DNA of 64,000 bases from the NCBI RefSeq assembly GCF_020687205.1, contig NZ_JAJEQE010000012.1, forward strand, positions 1 to 64,000, in the 5' to 3' direction. The notes under the pieces are model-generated. The model was not told the origin of the DNA and ran no database searches. It saw only the letters and a program-made list of their open reading frames with translations. The position numbers and the translations under genes are program-made. This DNA comes from Hominisplanchenecus faecis (GTDB taxonomy: Bacteria; Bacillota; Clostridia; Lachnospirales; Lachnospiraceae). This document shows positions 53,100 through 60,552 of the stretch, piece by piece (the stretch's first letter is position 1; each line of letters starts with the position of its first letter).

Positions 53100-53990
53100 T
53101 TACAATCCTTGTAACGCTTCCCTTTCCGTGGCACTTGTCCAAGAATGTTCGAAGCTGGTCAAGCCGGTGCCGCTGATCGCCCTGGAATAGATCCGCTGCC
53201 GGTCAGCTTCCGGAAAGAACGGCTTGAGCTTCTTCGCCCTTGACGGCTTTCTAAGCTCCCTGAGTGCCTTTCTTTCATGCGTCCTTGCCATCTCAACCGA
53301 GCATCCCAGCTCCTCGCCTATCTGTTTGAGTGTGCGGCTCTGCCGGTACCGCATCCGGATAGTTTCTGCCTGTTTCTCCGGCAGTGTGTCCACCGTTCCC
53401 CACAGTACCGCCCTAAGCTCTTCCTGCTCTACCCTGTCCAGCACGTCCCCCTCAACGTCAGCCGTCCCCGGCAGCAGGTCACCCACCGTGCAGTCGTCCC
53501 CCTCTCCCACGCTCATGTCAAGGCTCTGTATCCTGCCCGTGCTGGCACTTCTGGCGAGTTCTATGGTATTGCTCTGTATATCACCAAAATACCGCCGTAG
53601 CTGGTCATTTGCTGGCTTACAGCCGTATTCTTTCCGGTGATCGTCCACTATTTTTTCATACTGGTGAGCCTTTGCCCTGGCATGGGATGGCACACGTACC
53701 ACAGAACTACAGTTCTCCACATATCTCTGCATCTGCTGCCGGATCCAGTAACCGGCATAGGTCATAAAAGCTACGCCCTCCTGCGGTTTATACTCATCTA
53801 CCGCCCTGCAAAGCCCTATATACCCCTCCTGTTTCAAGTCCTCGATGTCCTCAAATGCCTGGTAATTCTTTGCTATCAGTCCAATATATCCCTGATTCTG
53901 CTGCCAGAGCCTCAGCATATTGTCTGGAACGTCTATGCTTGCCTGGATCCGTGCCACAAGCTGCTCGTTTGTCACGTTTTCCTCTCCCAT
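53100..53990 (-). CDS. Phage-type sigma-70 family RNA polymerase sigma factor
   Basis: This sigma factor of about 296 aa has region 2 (LIAKNYQAFEDIEDLKQEGY, then IGLCRAVDEYKPQEGVAFMT), a region 3 part (VVRVPSHARAKAHQYEKI) and region 4 with an HTH (SRTLKQIGEELGCSVEMART). A tail after region 4 (GTGLTSFEHSWTSATEREAL) is typical of sigma factors in clostridial prophages. It may turn on late or element genes. The ATG at 53990 has GGAGG at 8 bases; the GTG at 53999 lies inside that site. It is the last regulatory gene before the lost late region. Confidence 0.85.
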   Translation of the reverse strand: MGEENVTNEQLVARIQASIDVPDNMLRLWQQNQGYIGLIAKNYQAFEDIEDLKQEGYIGLCRAVDEYKPQEGVAFMTYAGYWIRQQMQRYVENCSSVVRVPSHARAKAHQYEKIVDDHRKEYGCKPANDQLRRYFGDIQSNTIELARSASTGRIQSLDMSVGEGDDCTVGDLLPGTADVEGDVLDRVEQEELRAVLWGTVDTLPEKQAETIRMRYRQSRTLKQIGEELGCSVEMARTHERKALRELRKPSRAKKLKPFFPEADRQRIYSRAISGTGLTSFEHSWTSATEREALQGL

Positions 53991-54010
53991 GTTCGCCACC
54001 TCCGCATATA

Positions 54011-54042
54011 AAGAAAGCCCCGGAACTTCTGTCCGGAGCTGT
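54011..54042 (-). terminator. Terminator upstream of the sigma factor gene
   Basis: Minus strand AGCTCCGG pairs with CCGGGGCT around ACAGAAGTT, followed by TTCTTTAT. It would limit read-through from the preceding gene into the sigma factor. Confidence 0.65.
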
Positions 54043-54060
54043 TCTGCAGTTCTGATCGGC

Positions 54061-54720
54061 TTATAAACCGGCTGCCTCTCTCATAATCAAGTTGACGATA
54101 TCGCCATAATCTGCACCAAGATAAGTGTCTGCCGCATCCCCGATCTCATGCCCATATGCTTCGCACAGCTTCACCAGGTCATTTTTTACTTCCGGCAACA
54201 GGTGCAGCGTTTTCGGGTAGCCGTCTGCCAGCATATCAAACTTATTTCTTATCTGTTTGACCGCTCCTGTTCCATCCACGGCTTTTCCTTCCAGGAAGCT
54301 CTTGTTATTCTCCTTTGCGACTGCTGCCAATGCCAGGAGTGCAAGCCTGTTACCCTTGAACTTCTCCGCTACGCTTCCGATCAGCTCCAAAGACAGTGCT
54401 TCCGGACTGTTTGCCAGGAGTCCCACGCACGGCATGAGCTCCGGATCCGCAACACTGAGTGTCTGATCCAGACTGTTCACGGTGTCTTCAAGGCTTTCAA
54501 GCTGAATCTTGATTGTGTTGCACGTTCCGGCGGTCTTTCTGACAAGATTCTCTCTTGCCGTCTGTGCACATTTCTCTTTATATTCTTTCGTGTATTCGAT
54601 CTGTTTCTGTACTGCTGCCAGTGTCTCCGTATACTCTTTATATGCACTTACTAGCTTACCCAGTCCACTAAGCACATCTGTTGAAATGTTCGCTACTTCG
54701 GTAAATCTCTCTTTCATCAT
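54061..54720 (-). CDS. Coiled-coil phage protein of unknown function
   Basis: This 219-aa protein has a long N-terminal helical stretch (LVSAYKEYTETLAAVQKQIE, then YTKEYKEKCAQTARENLV) with coiled-coil character, and a second half that is predicted soluble. I do not recognise the family. It starts 13 bp after the next gene's stop on the same strand and seems paired with it. No catalytic motif is visible. Confidence 0.55.
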   Translation of the reverse strand: MMKERFTEVANISTDVLSGLGKLVSAYKEYTETLAAVQKQIEYTKEYKEKCAQTARENLVRKTAGTCNTIKIQLESLEDTVNSLDQTLSVADPELMPCVGLLANSPEALSLELIGSVAEKFKGNRLALLALAAVAKENNKSFLEGKAVDGTGAVKQIRNKFDMLADGYPKTLHLLPEVKNDLVKLCEAYGHEIGDAADTYLGADYGDIVNLIMREAAGL

Positions 54721-54733
54721 TCAGCTGTTCCCC

Positions 54734-55381
54734 TTACTCCACCAGTGATAAGTCATCATTTAATTTTGTCTGCAAGAACTGCGTCATGCTGTCCATGCTG
54801 CTGGATACGTCCGTCAATCCCTGGTTGAATGCATTCCAGGACTTTGACGCCGCCTGTACTGCGTTGATCGTGATATACTTATCAATATTCGCTTTCAACT
54901 GCTCCAGCAGGCTTATATTGCGGCTCCTGTTGTCACCTGGTACTTCTGACGCATAGGCTCTGATATTTGCATCATCGCTCTTTAACAGCTTCTGGCGGAC
55001 CAGTTCAAGTGCTGCATGATCGCCTCGGTATGTTTCAACAACTGCCCGCATATCTTCCGGGCGGCTGATCGCTTTATTTTCAATCATCACAAGCACGTTC
55101 TGCAATCCGATCTGGTAGCCTGCGTCTGTGATCTTGCCTTTTAATGTGCTCACCCATTTCTCATTCAAGCCTGCGATGCCATTATTTACCGCCTCAGCGG
55201 CTTTGTCGTGGTATCCCTGGACAGTTGCCTTATATCTGTTAAAAAGCTCCTGCATCCGGGTTTCTTTGCCCGCTGGCGTAGTGTAAGGATCACTGTCAAT
55301 CTGCTGCTTTTCTCTCTGCATCGTTTCATATGCCGCTTTGTATCTGGCAAAAATATCAATTAACTGTCGTTTTGGTGTCAT
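54734..55381 (-). CDS. Helical phage protein of unknown function
   Basis: This protein of about 215 aa starts at the ATG at 55381 (TPKRQLIDIFARYKAAYETM) with AAGG-type site upstream. Residues 1-60 are strongly helical and charged, and residues 165-215 again look helical (KSWNAFNQGLTDVSSSMDSM). It could be structural or scaffold-like, but no homology is recalled. A strong terminator separates it from hicB. It is probably read with the coiled-coil gene after it. Confidence 0.55.
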   Translation of the reverse strand: MTPKRQLIDIFARYKAAYETMQREKQQIDSDPYTTPAGKETRMQELFNRYKATVQGYHDKAAEAVNNGIAGLNEKWVSTLKGKITDAGYQIGLQNVLVMIENKAISRPEDMRAVVETYRGDHAALELVRQKLLKSDDANIRAYASEVPGDNRSRNISLLEQLKANIDKYITINAVQAASKSWNAFNQGLTDVSSSMDSMTQFLQTKLNDDLSLVE

Positions 55382-55429
55382 AGTCTTTACCTTGTCCTTT
55401 CTGATCCGTAATATTGCCCCGGCACGGGA

Positions 55430-55492
55430 ACAAAAAAAACGCAGGAACAAACCGACTCTGTTTGAGTCCTGTTCATTCCCACGCTTGTTAAG
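55430..55492 (-). terminator. Terminator after hicAB
   Basis: Minus strand GGACTC-AAACA-GAGTC is extended by GAACA paired with TGTTC and by outer GC pairs, then TTTTTTTT. It isolates hicAB from the downstream helical-protein gene. Confidence 0.75.
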
Positions 55493-55572
55493 CTTCCGTT
55501 TATGGCTCTGTGCCGTATAACCGGGGTACTTCTGCCCCTATTATAACGTACTCTGTGGCTCTGTACAAGCTT

Positions 55573-55977
55573 TTATTGCCTTGCCTGTGCCATTTTTCCA
55601 AGAGCTTCTTGCAGTACCTTAGAACAGCTTATGCCGTTCTGCTCTACGAAAGTGTTAAGCCATGCCGGAATTGTAAGGGTTTTCTTTACGGCATTACTGC
55701 CGTATTTTGCTGCGTATGCGTCCATATCCAGAGCAACCAGGCTGACAAACTGCCCCGGTTCGGCTGTTACGTCCTGGATCAACGAAGCATGAGGCACCGG
55801 GTTGCCGTCTTCCAGCTCGGTCAGAACCCAGCCACTCGCCGCATCTTCTGCCATGAATAAGGCTTCTGCCATGTCCTCGCCCTCGGTCACGCATCCCGGA
55901 AGGTCTGGAAATTCAACCGTATAGCCGCCGCTGCCATCCTCAAAAGGTGTAAATAATGCCGGGTAAACTAATTTCAT
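55573..55977 (-). CDS. hicB: HicB-family antitoxin
   Basis: This 134-aa antitoxin has the HicB partial-RNase-H fold (VYPALFTPFEDGSGGYTVEF, then PDLPGCVTEGEDMAEAL) and a ribbon-helix-helix DNA-binding C-terminus (KKTLTIPAWLNTFVEQNGIS). It neutralises HicA and represses the operon. AAAGGAG precedes the ATG at 55977. The gene follows hicA by 35 bp. The pair may stabilise the element in the host. Confidence 0.93.
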   Translation of the reverse strand: MKLVYPALFTPFEDGSGGYTVEFPDLPGCVTEGEDMAEALFMAEDAASGWVLTELEDGNPVPHASLIQDVTAEPGQFVSLVALDMDAYAAKYGSNAVKKTLTIPAWLNTFVEQNGISCSKVLQEALGKMAQARQ

Positions 55978-56012
55978 CTATCATCACTCCTTTTCTTGGG
56001 GAGGCTGGGGCT

Positions 56013-56198
56013 TTATGCCAGCCCCACCTGTTTCAAGATTGATTTTACTGTTGTCGGGTTCAGGTCTTTCCCTGCGTGTCCTGGGACAGTTACCTTACCC
56101 GGTTTCGCTGGGTGCTTATACTGGTGATGTGATCCAACTTGTTTCACTTCATACCAACCATCAGCCCTCAGTATCTTGTCAATTTCTCTGTAACGCAT
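56013..56198 (-). CDS. hicA: HicA-family toxin
   Basis: This is a 61-aa mRNA interferase with the dsRBD-like fold. The key His is in VKQVGSHHQYKHPAKPGKVT, and VPGHAGKDLNPTTVKSILKQ completes the domain. The ATG at 56198 has GGGAGG 6 bases upstream. The longer frame to 56249 would cover the promoter. Toxin-first order is the usual one for hicAB. Confidence 0.93.
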   Translation of the reverse strand: MRYREIDKILRADGWYEVKQVGSHHQYKHPAKPGKVTVPGHAGKDLNPTTVKSILKQVGLA

Positions 56199-56220
56199 GT
56201 GCACCTCCCTTACATTGTCT

Positions 56221-56249
56221 ATTATAGTACGTGTTGCACGTATTGTCAA
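56221..56249 (-). promoter_or_regulatory. hicAB promoter with operator in the spacer
   Basis: Minus strand TTGACA and TATAAT are both perfect, with 17 bp between them. The spacer holds the palindrome TACGTGCAACACGTA, a likely HicB operator. Related half-sites (ATACGTATAATAAGTATA) lie just upstream. Confidence 0.85.
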
Positions 56250-56320
56250 GGTATTTTATACTTATTATACGTATTATTTTACAAAAAAGAAAGCAGCTTT
56301 TCCGGCTGCTCTCCTGTTTA

Positions 56321-56497
56321 TTATTCGCTTTCCTGCGGCATCTTATCCGCTATGCCCTCTATTTCCACATAAGCCTTTTTATAACGTCCCTGCTGCCCTT
56401 TTGCGACCTTGCAGGAACGCATGACAGGTGACAGCATACCGACAATCTGCTTCAACTCTTCCGGCTTCTCGTAGCTGATTTTTATTTTTGCACTCAT
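56321..56497 (-). CDS. Small phage protein of unknown function
   Basis: This 58-aa product starts at the ATG at 56497 behind AAAGGAG: MSAKIKISYEKPEELKQIVG. A Cys and a basic stretch follow (SCKVAKGQQGRYKKAYVEIE). Similar short proteins are frequent in clostridial phages and plasmids, but I know of no function. The longer upstream frame is rejected because it lacks a site. Confidence 0.6.
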   Translation of the reverse strand: MSAKIKISYEKPEELKQIVGMLSPVMRSCKVAKGQQGRYKKAYVEIEGIADKMPQESE

Positions 56498-57095
56498 TAG
56501 CCTCTCCTTTCCGGTCCTGGGATCTCCCGTCAGAACCTTAGCACTTCCCAACTTTCCAGTGCGTCAAACTGATCTGCTCCCCTGCAAAGGTGTGCCCGTT
56601 TCGTTACCCCCTTCTTGCTTCCGATCAGTGGCAAGGGGATAGCGATTTGCGACCCCCATTATATTTTCAACGTTAGCATTTGTTAGCATCCTGCAAGGTG
56701 TCACCATTCTGGTGACCCCTTTTGATGGTCTGACATTCCGGACAATCCCGGCAAGTCTCCACCATTTCTGCCAGTCCCTTTCGTTTGCTATCCTGCTGCC
56801 GTCCGTCTGCCTCTGGTAACGGTTTCAGGAAGGGCAGCAGCTCTATTCGTGGTTTTGGAACGTTGCAACGCTGAGTCGGTGTTTTACCTGGTCAGCATCC
56901 GGGATCTGCAACGCCTGCCCCCTTTTGTTTCGTCCTGGGACATTGCGAACGCTCGTTATTGTTTCCGAACGCTCGCATACGACCGTGAACCTTTTCACTC
57001 TTGTTCTTGTCTTTTCTCGACTTCCCCTCGACTTCAATAGCTCCGGTGCGTCCTGATCGCCCCGCCAAAGGCTCCCAGGAAGGCACCTGCATGAA
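56498..57095. other. 598-bp gap without a clear gene
   Basis: No long frame has both a ribosome site and convincing sequence. One minus frame without a normal start runs about 56868-56685. It includes LLPFLKPLPEADGRQQ and KGLAEMVETCRDCPECQTIK, with a C-x-x-C-x-x-C-like patch that recalls a small zinc ribbon; a start at its internal ATG would give a 30-aa peptide. Another frame (56892-57092) is probably a shadow. The region may hold a decayed gene. Confidence 0.35.
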
Positions 57096-57434
57096 TTACT
57101 CTGTCTGTTCCTGCGTGTTACCGTGTTCACTAATTGCCAGAGACTCCAATACTTTTATGATATTGTAATATTGCCCCCCCATTTCTCTGACGCTAAGGAG
57201 TGCATCTCGTGCGTAATCAGCAATAATGTTGCTGCTGATCCGGTTACGGTTGTATTCATGTTTTTTCATGTAATCTTCTTTTGTCTCTGCCATTCTCTCG
57301 CTTAAGTCACTCGCCATCAGTTCCCCGTTCTCTGTTGCAATTTCTGCCGCTGAAAGTGAATTCTCAAACGCTCTTGCCAGCTTCAGAAGCTCTTGTAATT
57401 TCTCTGTGTCTACGATCGTCTTACCCTTCATCAT
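57096..57434 (-). CDS. Phage protein of unknown function
   Basis: This 112-aa product is helical and charged (KLQELLKLARAFENSLSAAE and RNRISSNIIADYARDALLSV). It has two ATGs at the start; AAGGA lies about 8 bases before them. No family is recalled. It is part of the leftward early operon. Coding potential is moderate, from length and codon regularity. Confidence 0.5.
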   Translation of the reverse strand: MMKGKTIVDTEKLQELLKLARAFENSLSAAEIATENGELMASDLSERMAETKEDYMKKHEYNRNRISSNIIADYARDALLSVREMGGQYYNIIKVLESLAISEHGNTQEQTE

Positions 57435-57501
57435 CTTTTTTGTCCTTGCCCTTTCCGCCGCCCTGTGCTATTCTGGCAGCAGGACGGCTATTCTGTGTTT
57501 A

Positions 57502-57738
57502 CTATTCCTTGTCCAACAGAACGTCCCCAGCGATGCAGAACGCTCCACTGCTGCCGATACAGCTTGTAAGGCGGCTGAGGTGTCCGCTAATGCCTTCGAG
57601 AGCGTCTGCAATTCGCTCAAGCTGTTCAATTTCCATTGCTTTCTCTGCCTGTTCCAGGCTGATCGTGCACCCTCCTGCGGCGTCCGCACATTCTTTGATA
57701 ATTTCCAGCGTTCTCACGCTTCCCTCTCGCTTCATCAT
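57502..57738 (-). CDS. Phage protein of unknown function
   Basis: This protein of about 78 aa starts MMKREGSVRTLEIIKECADA. The later stretch MEIEQLERIADALEGISGHL is a typical amphipathic helix found in small clostridial phage proteins. AAAAAGGAG lies upstream, inside the end of the previous gene, and the ATG overlaps its TGA. No function is known. Confidence 0.5.
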   Translation of the reverse strand: MMKREGSVRTLEIIKECADAAGGCTISLEQAEKAMEIEQLERIADALEGISGHLSRLTSCIGSSGAFCIAGDVLLDKE

Positions 57739-58032
57739 GCTTTCTTCACTCCTTTTTCTAACTCTACGGTTCTGTAAGTAGCTTCCTTGAGCCACAACAC
57801 ATTCACAAGTTTATAAATCTTTTCCCATGCTTCCGGGTTCTCAATGTGCTGCAACATGGTAAGCGTGCTGTCTTTGTGCTGTTCCGGTTTCTGCTTCGTC
57901 AGCAGTCCCCCCGGCAAATGCCATTGAATACATAAAACGGATATTTTCGCCGCTCGCTTTGCTCATTGCTCTAAAAAGTTTTACCGTCATGTCTGTTGCT
58001 GGCATCGGTAACGGTGTTTCTCTGTTCTCCAT
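57735..58032 (-). pseudogene. Small phage gene split by a frameshift at a G6 tract
   Basis: Two overlapping frames make one plausible protein. The first (58032 down) reads MENRETPLPMPATDMTVKLF and GENIRFMYSMAFAGG, then goes out of frame. The second (to 57735) reads LLTKQKPEQHKDSTLTMLQH and then ENPEAWEKIYKLVNVLW. They meet at GCCGGGGGGACTGC (about 57912-57925). Removing one G joins them as AFAGGLLTKQKPEQ. No proper start exists for the second part alone. It is a frameshift mutation, slippage site or sequencing error. The joined protein would be about 98 aa. Confidence 0.55.
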
Positions 58033-58068
58033 GTTATCCTCCTTGTTCCGGTATCCTGCCCGGTTCTC

Positions 58069-58090
58069 TTTGTTCGTTCTTTGTTCGTTG
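58069..58090. repeat. 11-bp tandem direct repeat
   Basis: TTTGTTCGTTC (58069-58079) is followed by TTTGTTCGTTG (58080-58090). It lies in the short gap between two small phage genes and could be a further protein-binding repeat. Confidence 0.5.
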
Positions 58091-58125
58091 CCCTTTTAGG
58101 GACTCAGAAAATGAATATAATGCTG

Positions 58126-58458
58126 CTACTCTTCCAACTGGCTTACCGGTACAAGCTTGAGCAGATCTGGTCTCCTGTTCTCCATAAGCTTTTTGACGCT
58201 TCGTGTTGAAACATTGTAAATCAAACTTGTGTAATGCTCGTCTGTATATGATGTATCTGCATAGAATCCGCAGCGTGCCATAGCCTGTTTAAATTCTTCG
58301 TGGTCAATGTCTGCAAGACGCTCGTCATTTTCCTTTGCAAGTCTTAACAAAGTTCTGGAATCACCATAATACATATTAAAGCGTTTGATCGGCTTCAAGT
58401 TTCTGCTGATCCAGTTACGCAGCATAAACTGTCTGTCAACTCTTGTTAAAAATGTCAT
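58126..58458 (-). CDS. Phage protein of unknown function
   Basis: This 110-aa product starts at the ATG at 58458 (TFLTRVDRQFMLRNWISRNL) with GAGGGG upstream. KPIKRFNMYYGDSRTLLRLA and EFKQAMARCGFYADTSYTDE suggest a folded basic protein. No family is recalled. It is the first gene downstream of the replication protein, right after the iteron-bearing spacer, so it may take part in replication; this is only positional. Confidence 0.5.
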   Translation of the reverse strand: MTFLTRVDRQFMLRNWISRNLKPIKRFNMYYGDSRTLLRLAKENDERLADIDHEEFKQAMARCGFYADTSYTDEHYTSLIYNVSTRSVKKLMENRRPDLLKLVPVSQLEE

Positions 58459-58487
58459 ATTATCCCCTCTCTTTCTCCCCAAAGGGT

Positions 58488-58576
58488 AGTTTTGCTAGTT
58501 TTGCTATTCTGCTCTTTGGGGTAATTTTGTCATTTTTGTCATTTTGACTTTTTTGGTATTTTTGGTATTTTGTCCC
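58488..58576 (-). repeat. 9-bp iteron array downstream of the DUF3987 gene
   Basis: Nine or ten units with a 9-bp period. On the plus strand they are AGTTTTGCT twice, ATTCTGCT, AATTTTGTC, ATTTTTGTC, ATTTTGACT, TTTTTGGTA twice, and TTTTGTCCC. Read on the minus strand each unit centres on CAAAA. AGCAAAACT is the exact unit found at 60062-60088 in the other orientation. CCCCAAAG (58477-58484) and CTTTGGGG (58514-58521) also pair. Confidence 0.75.
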
Positions 58577-58582
58577 GTGTCC

Positions 58583-60301
58583 TTATTTCCTCTGCTCTTC
58601 TTTCCACTGGTAGTAAGCCGGGTTTATGTAAATCTGCTCACTGACTCTTCCACCTCTAGCCGGTTTCTCCTTTTTGATGGCAATATAGCCATGCTCAACC
58701 AGCACTTGTAAACCGGGTTCCATCTCTTCCACCGTTGAAAACTGCCGACATAATCGCAACAAGTCACGTTTTGTTATTGTTTTGTCACGTTTGTCACATT
58801 TGTCACGTGTCTCTATACGTGAAATTATGTATTTTGCGTCCTTTACGTCTTGTGGATCAGATAACCCCATCATGTCAAATGCTGCCTTAGAGTGCTCAAG
58901 ATAGTACTGACCTACTTTTATAGCTCCTGCCAGTGTTTCGGCTTCCAGAGGTACGTTCACAGCGTCCCATCCATACTTTACTATATGGAATATAGCAGCT
59001 ATACGCATAGTGTTGCCGTGAAGCTTCCCCGCCCATTCTTCTATCTGTTCCAGATCATCCGTTAAACGTCTCTCAATCTGCTGGTTGTATATCTCACTTT
59101 GTAAGTCTGCTTCCTCACTGAGGTGTATAGTTCTTTCAAAGTCCATTTCATTCGTCTTAAACAGATCCTTAATCAAGTTGTTATAATCTTCCTTAAGAGC
59201 TTTATTTACTGGTTCTGTGCGGTATTTCCTGCTACCAACTAAAGAGTTGGGTATACTGTACAGGAATCTTGCAAGTAATCCTCTGCCAGAGAACTCTTTA
59301 TTATCCATAATGTCACATATAACTTGAGGTTGTACCGCAAGTACAATAGTGATAAGTGGGTGCTTTAAGGTATTTCCCTGTCTGCCTATCCTTGCAGTAG
59401 AGTAGTATTCACCAGAATAACCTTTTAGAAAGATATCTATGTTTGTATGATCGTTGTATCTTCCTGCCATAGTACCGAAAATACCGCCCTCAGCCGATAC
59501 AATACCAATTCTGTCGTCATTCTCTTTCATGGTACTTACAAGTGCTTCCGGTGTTACATCATCTACGATTAACTTTAATTCTTTTAATCCTTCTTCCTCC
59601 AACTTCCTCAGTTCTTCCTGACACTCCAGCAAATCACTCATAGTATATTCACTATCTTTCTTCTTGTAACTACCAGCTATTTTCCTGGAAATATTAGTTA
59701 TTTGACCGGTTAAGATCTTCTTTTTTGTTTCGTTCTCTGATATCTCCGGCTGTCTGCGTTCGTTTTCTTCTTCCATGTATTCGAATACCGGTGCGGATAC
59801 CATCTTAAGTGTTGGTGATTTCCTCTCTGATGGTCTCATAACTACCACCGCATAGAGGTTTACAGGTTCCTCCCAGTCCGGTTTTACCTGTATTCTATAC
59901 TTACCCTGTACACATAAAGAGATGATTGCAATCACAAACGTTGCTACCATGTCAACAGAGACTTGTAAGGATTCTGCTGTTGCTTGTATGTATGGGCGGA
60001 TCTTATCCGGTAACGCATCCACCGGGAACTCACACAGTTGTTTTTGTGTTCGCACCATAGGAGCAAAACTAGCAAAACTAGCAGAACTACTGTTTCCACC
60101 CTCTGTGACAGCGTGACAAACGTGACTTTCGTGACAAAACTCTCTGTTGTGCTCCGTTTCTTCCCGGTTCAATCGTTCTTGCTCTGCTGCAAGTTCTGCC
60201 TCTGCTTCTGCAAGTGCTTCTCTTTCTGCTCTAAGAGTTCGCTCTCTTTCCTCAAGCTCCGCTGCTTCTGCTTCAAGATCTCTGCTTTCTTCTGTCTCCA
60301 T
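58583..60301 (-). CDS. DUF3987 domain protein, phage replication (primase/helicase-like)
   Basis: This 572-aa protein has an N-terminal coiled coil of Glu/Arg/Ala (residues 1-55), then the DUF3987 domain, common in prophage replication modules and related to YfjI. Visible blocks are LPDKIRPYIQATAESLQVSV, LYAVVVMRPSERKSPTLKMV and VSAEGGIFGTMAGRYNDHTN. A C-terminal winged-helix-like part follows (KRDLLRLCRQFSTVEEMEPG). GGAAGGAGG precedes the ATG at 60301. Its first 133 bp overlap the previous gene in another frame. Iteron arrays lie inside both ends and just beyond the stop. Confidence 0.82.
   Translation of the reverse strand: METEESRDLEAEAAELEERERTLRAEREALAEAEAELAAEQERLNREETEHNREFCHESHVCHAVTEGGNSSSASFASFAPMVRTQKQLCEFPVDALPDKIRPYIQATAESLQVSVDMVATFVIAIISLCVQGKYRIQVKPDWEEPVNLYAVVVMRPSERKSPTLKMVSAPVFEYMEEENERRQPEISENETKKKILTGQITNISRKIAGSYKKKDSEYTMSDLLECQEELRKLEEEGLKELKLIVDDVTPEALVSTMKENDDRIGIVSAEGGIFGTMAGRYNDHTNIDIFLKGYSGEYYSTARIGRQGNTLKHPLITIVLAVQPQVICDIMDNKEFSGRGLLARFLYSIPNSLVGSRKYRTEPVNKALKEDYNNLIKDLFKTNEMDFERTIHLSEEADLQSEIYNQQIERRLTDDLEQIEEWAGKLHGNTMRIAAIFHIVKYGWDAVNVPLEAETLAGAIKVGQYYLEHSKAAFDMMGLSDPQDVKDAKYIISRIETRDKCDKRDKTITKRDLLRLCRQFSTVEEMEPGLQVLVEHGYIAIKKEKPARGGRVSEQIYINPAYYQWKEEQRK
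58781..58807 (-). repeat. 9-bp iterons inside the 3' part of the DUF3987 gene
   Basis: Three perfect-period units TTTGTCACG, TTTGTCACA, TTTGTCACG (plus strand). On the minus strand they read GTGACAAA, matching the units at 60113-60139, which are on the plus strand. A related GTCAC lies at 58763. Confidence 0.7.
60062..60139 (+). repeat. 9-bp iterons inside the 5' part of the DUF3987 gene
   Basis: First block: AGCAAAACT, AGCAAAACT, AGCAGAACT (60062-60088). Second block: TGTGACAGC, GTGACAAAC, GTGACTTTC, GTGACAAAA (60104-60139). All have a 9-bp period. Both blocks recur in inverse orientation at 58488-58513 and 58781-58807. Confidence 0.75.
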
Positions 60302-60552
60302 GCTTCCTCCTTCCTTTTTCTGCTGATCCAGTCTGTCAGGTCTGTGAGATCTGGACGGAAATAGTTACAATACGCACGATCAAAGGCTTCGTATTCTTCC
60401 GGCAGCAGTTCCCTTCTTAAGGTGTTGAAGATATCGCCGCCCGGATAGTACAAGATCGCCTCTGTGCGTTTAAATACTTCCGGTGTCCACTCGTGCCGCT
60501 TGACTGCTGCCGTGATCGCCTTAACTTCTGATCTGATTTCCTGAGCCGTCAT
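60169..60552 (-). CDS. Phage protein with C-terminal coiled coil, overlapping the DUF3987 gene
   Basis: This protein of about 127 aa has an N-terminal part that includes ITAAVKRHEWTPEVFKRTEA and AFDRAYCNYFRPDLTDLTDW. The last 45 residues are a Lys/Gln/Glu coiled coil (KQKQRSLRKESELLEQKEKH). Those codons overlap the first 133 bp of the DUF3987 gene, which also encodes a coiled coil in a different frame. The start may be ATG 60552 or GTG 60561. No family is recalled. Confidence 0.55.
   Translation of the reverse strand: MTAQEIRSEVKAITAAVKRHEWTPEVFKRTEAILYYPGGDIFNTLRRELLPEEYEAFDRAYCNYFRPDLTDLTDWISRKRKEEAWRQKKAEILKQKQRSLRKESELLEQKEKHLQKQRQNLQQSKND

Noticed and set aside
56843-57130. 95-aa ORF in the phage gap
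   Set aside because: It lacks a ribosome site, is rich in Arg and Ser as expected for a shadow frame, and overlaps the end of the 57096 gene.
58762-60145. Iterons as by-products of amino-acid repeats
   Set aside because: The coding arrays do give repeats such as ASFASF and DKCDKRDK. However, the same units also occur in the non-coding spacer at 58488-58576 and in inverse orientation, which protein repeats cannot explain.
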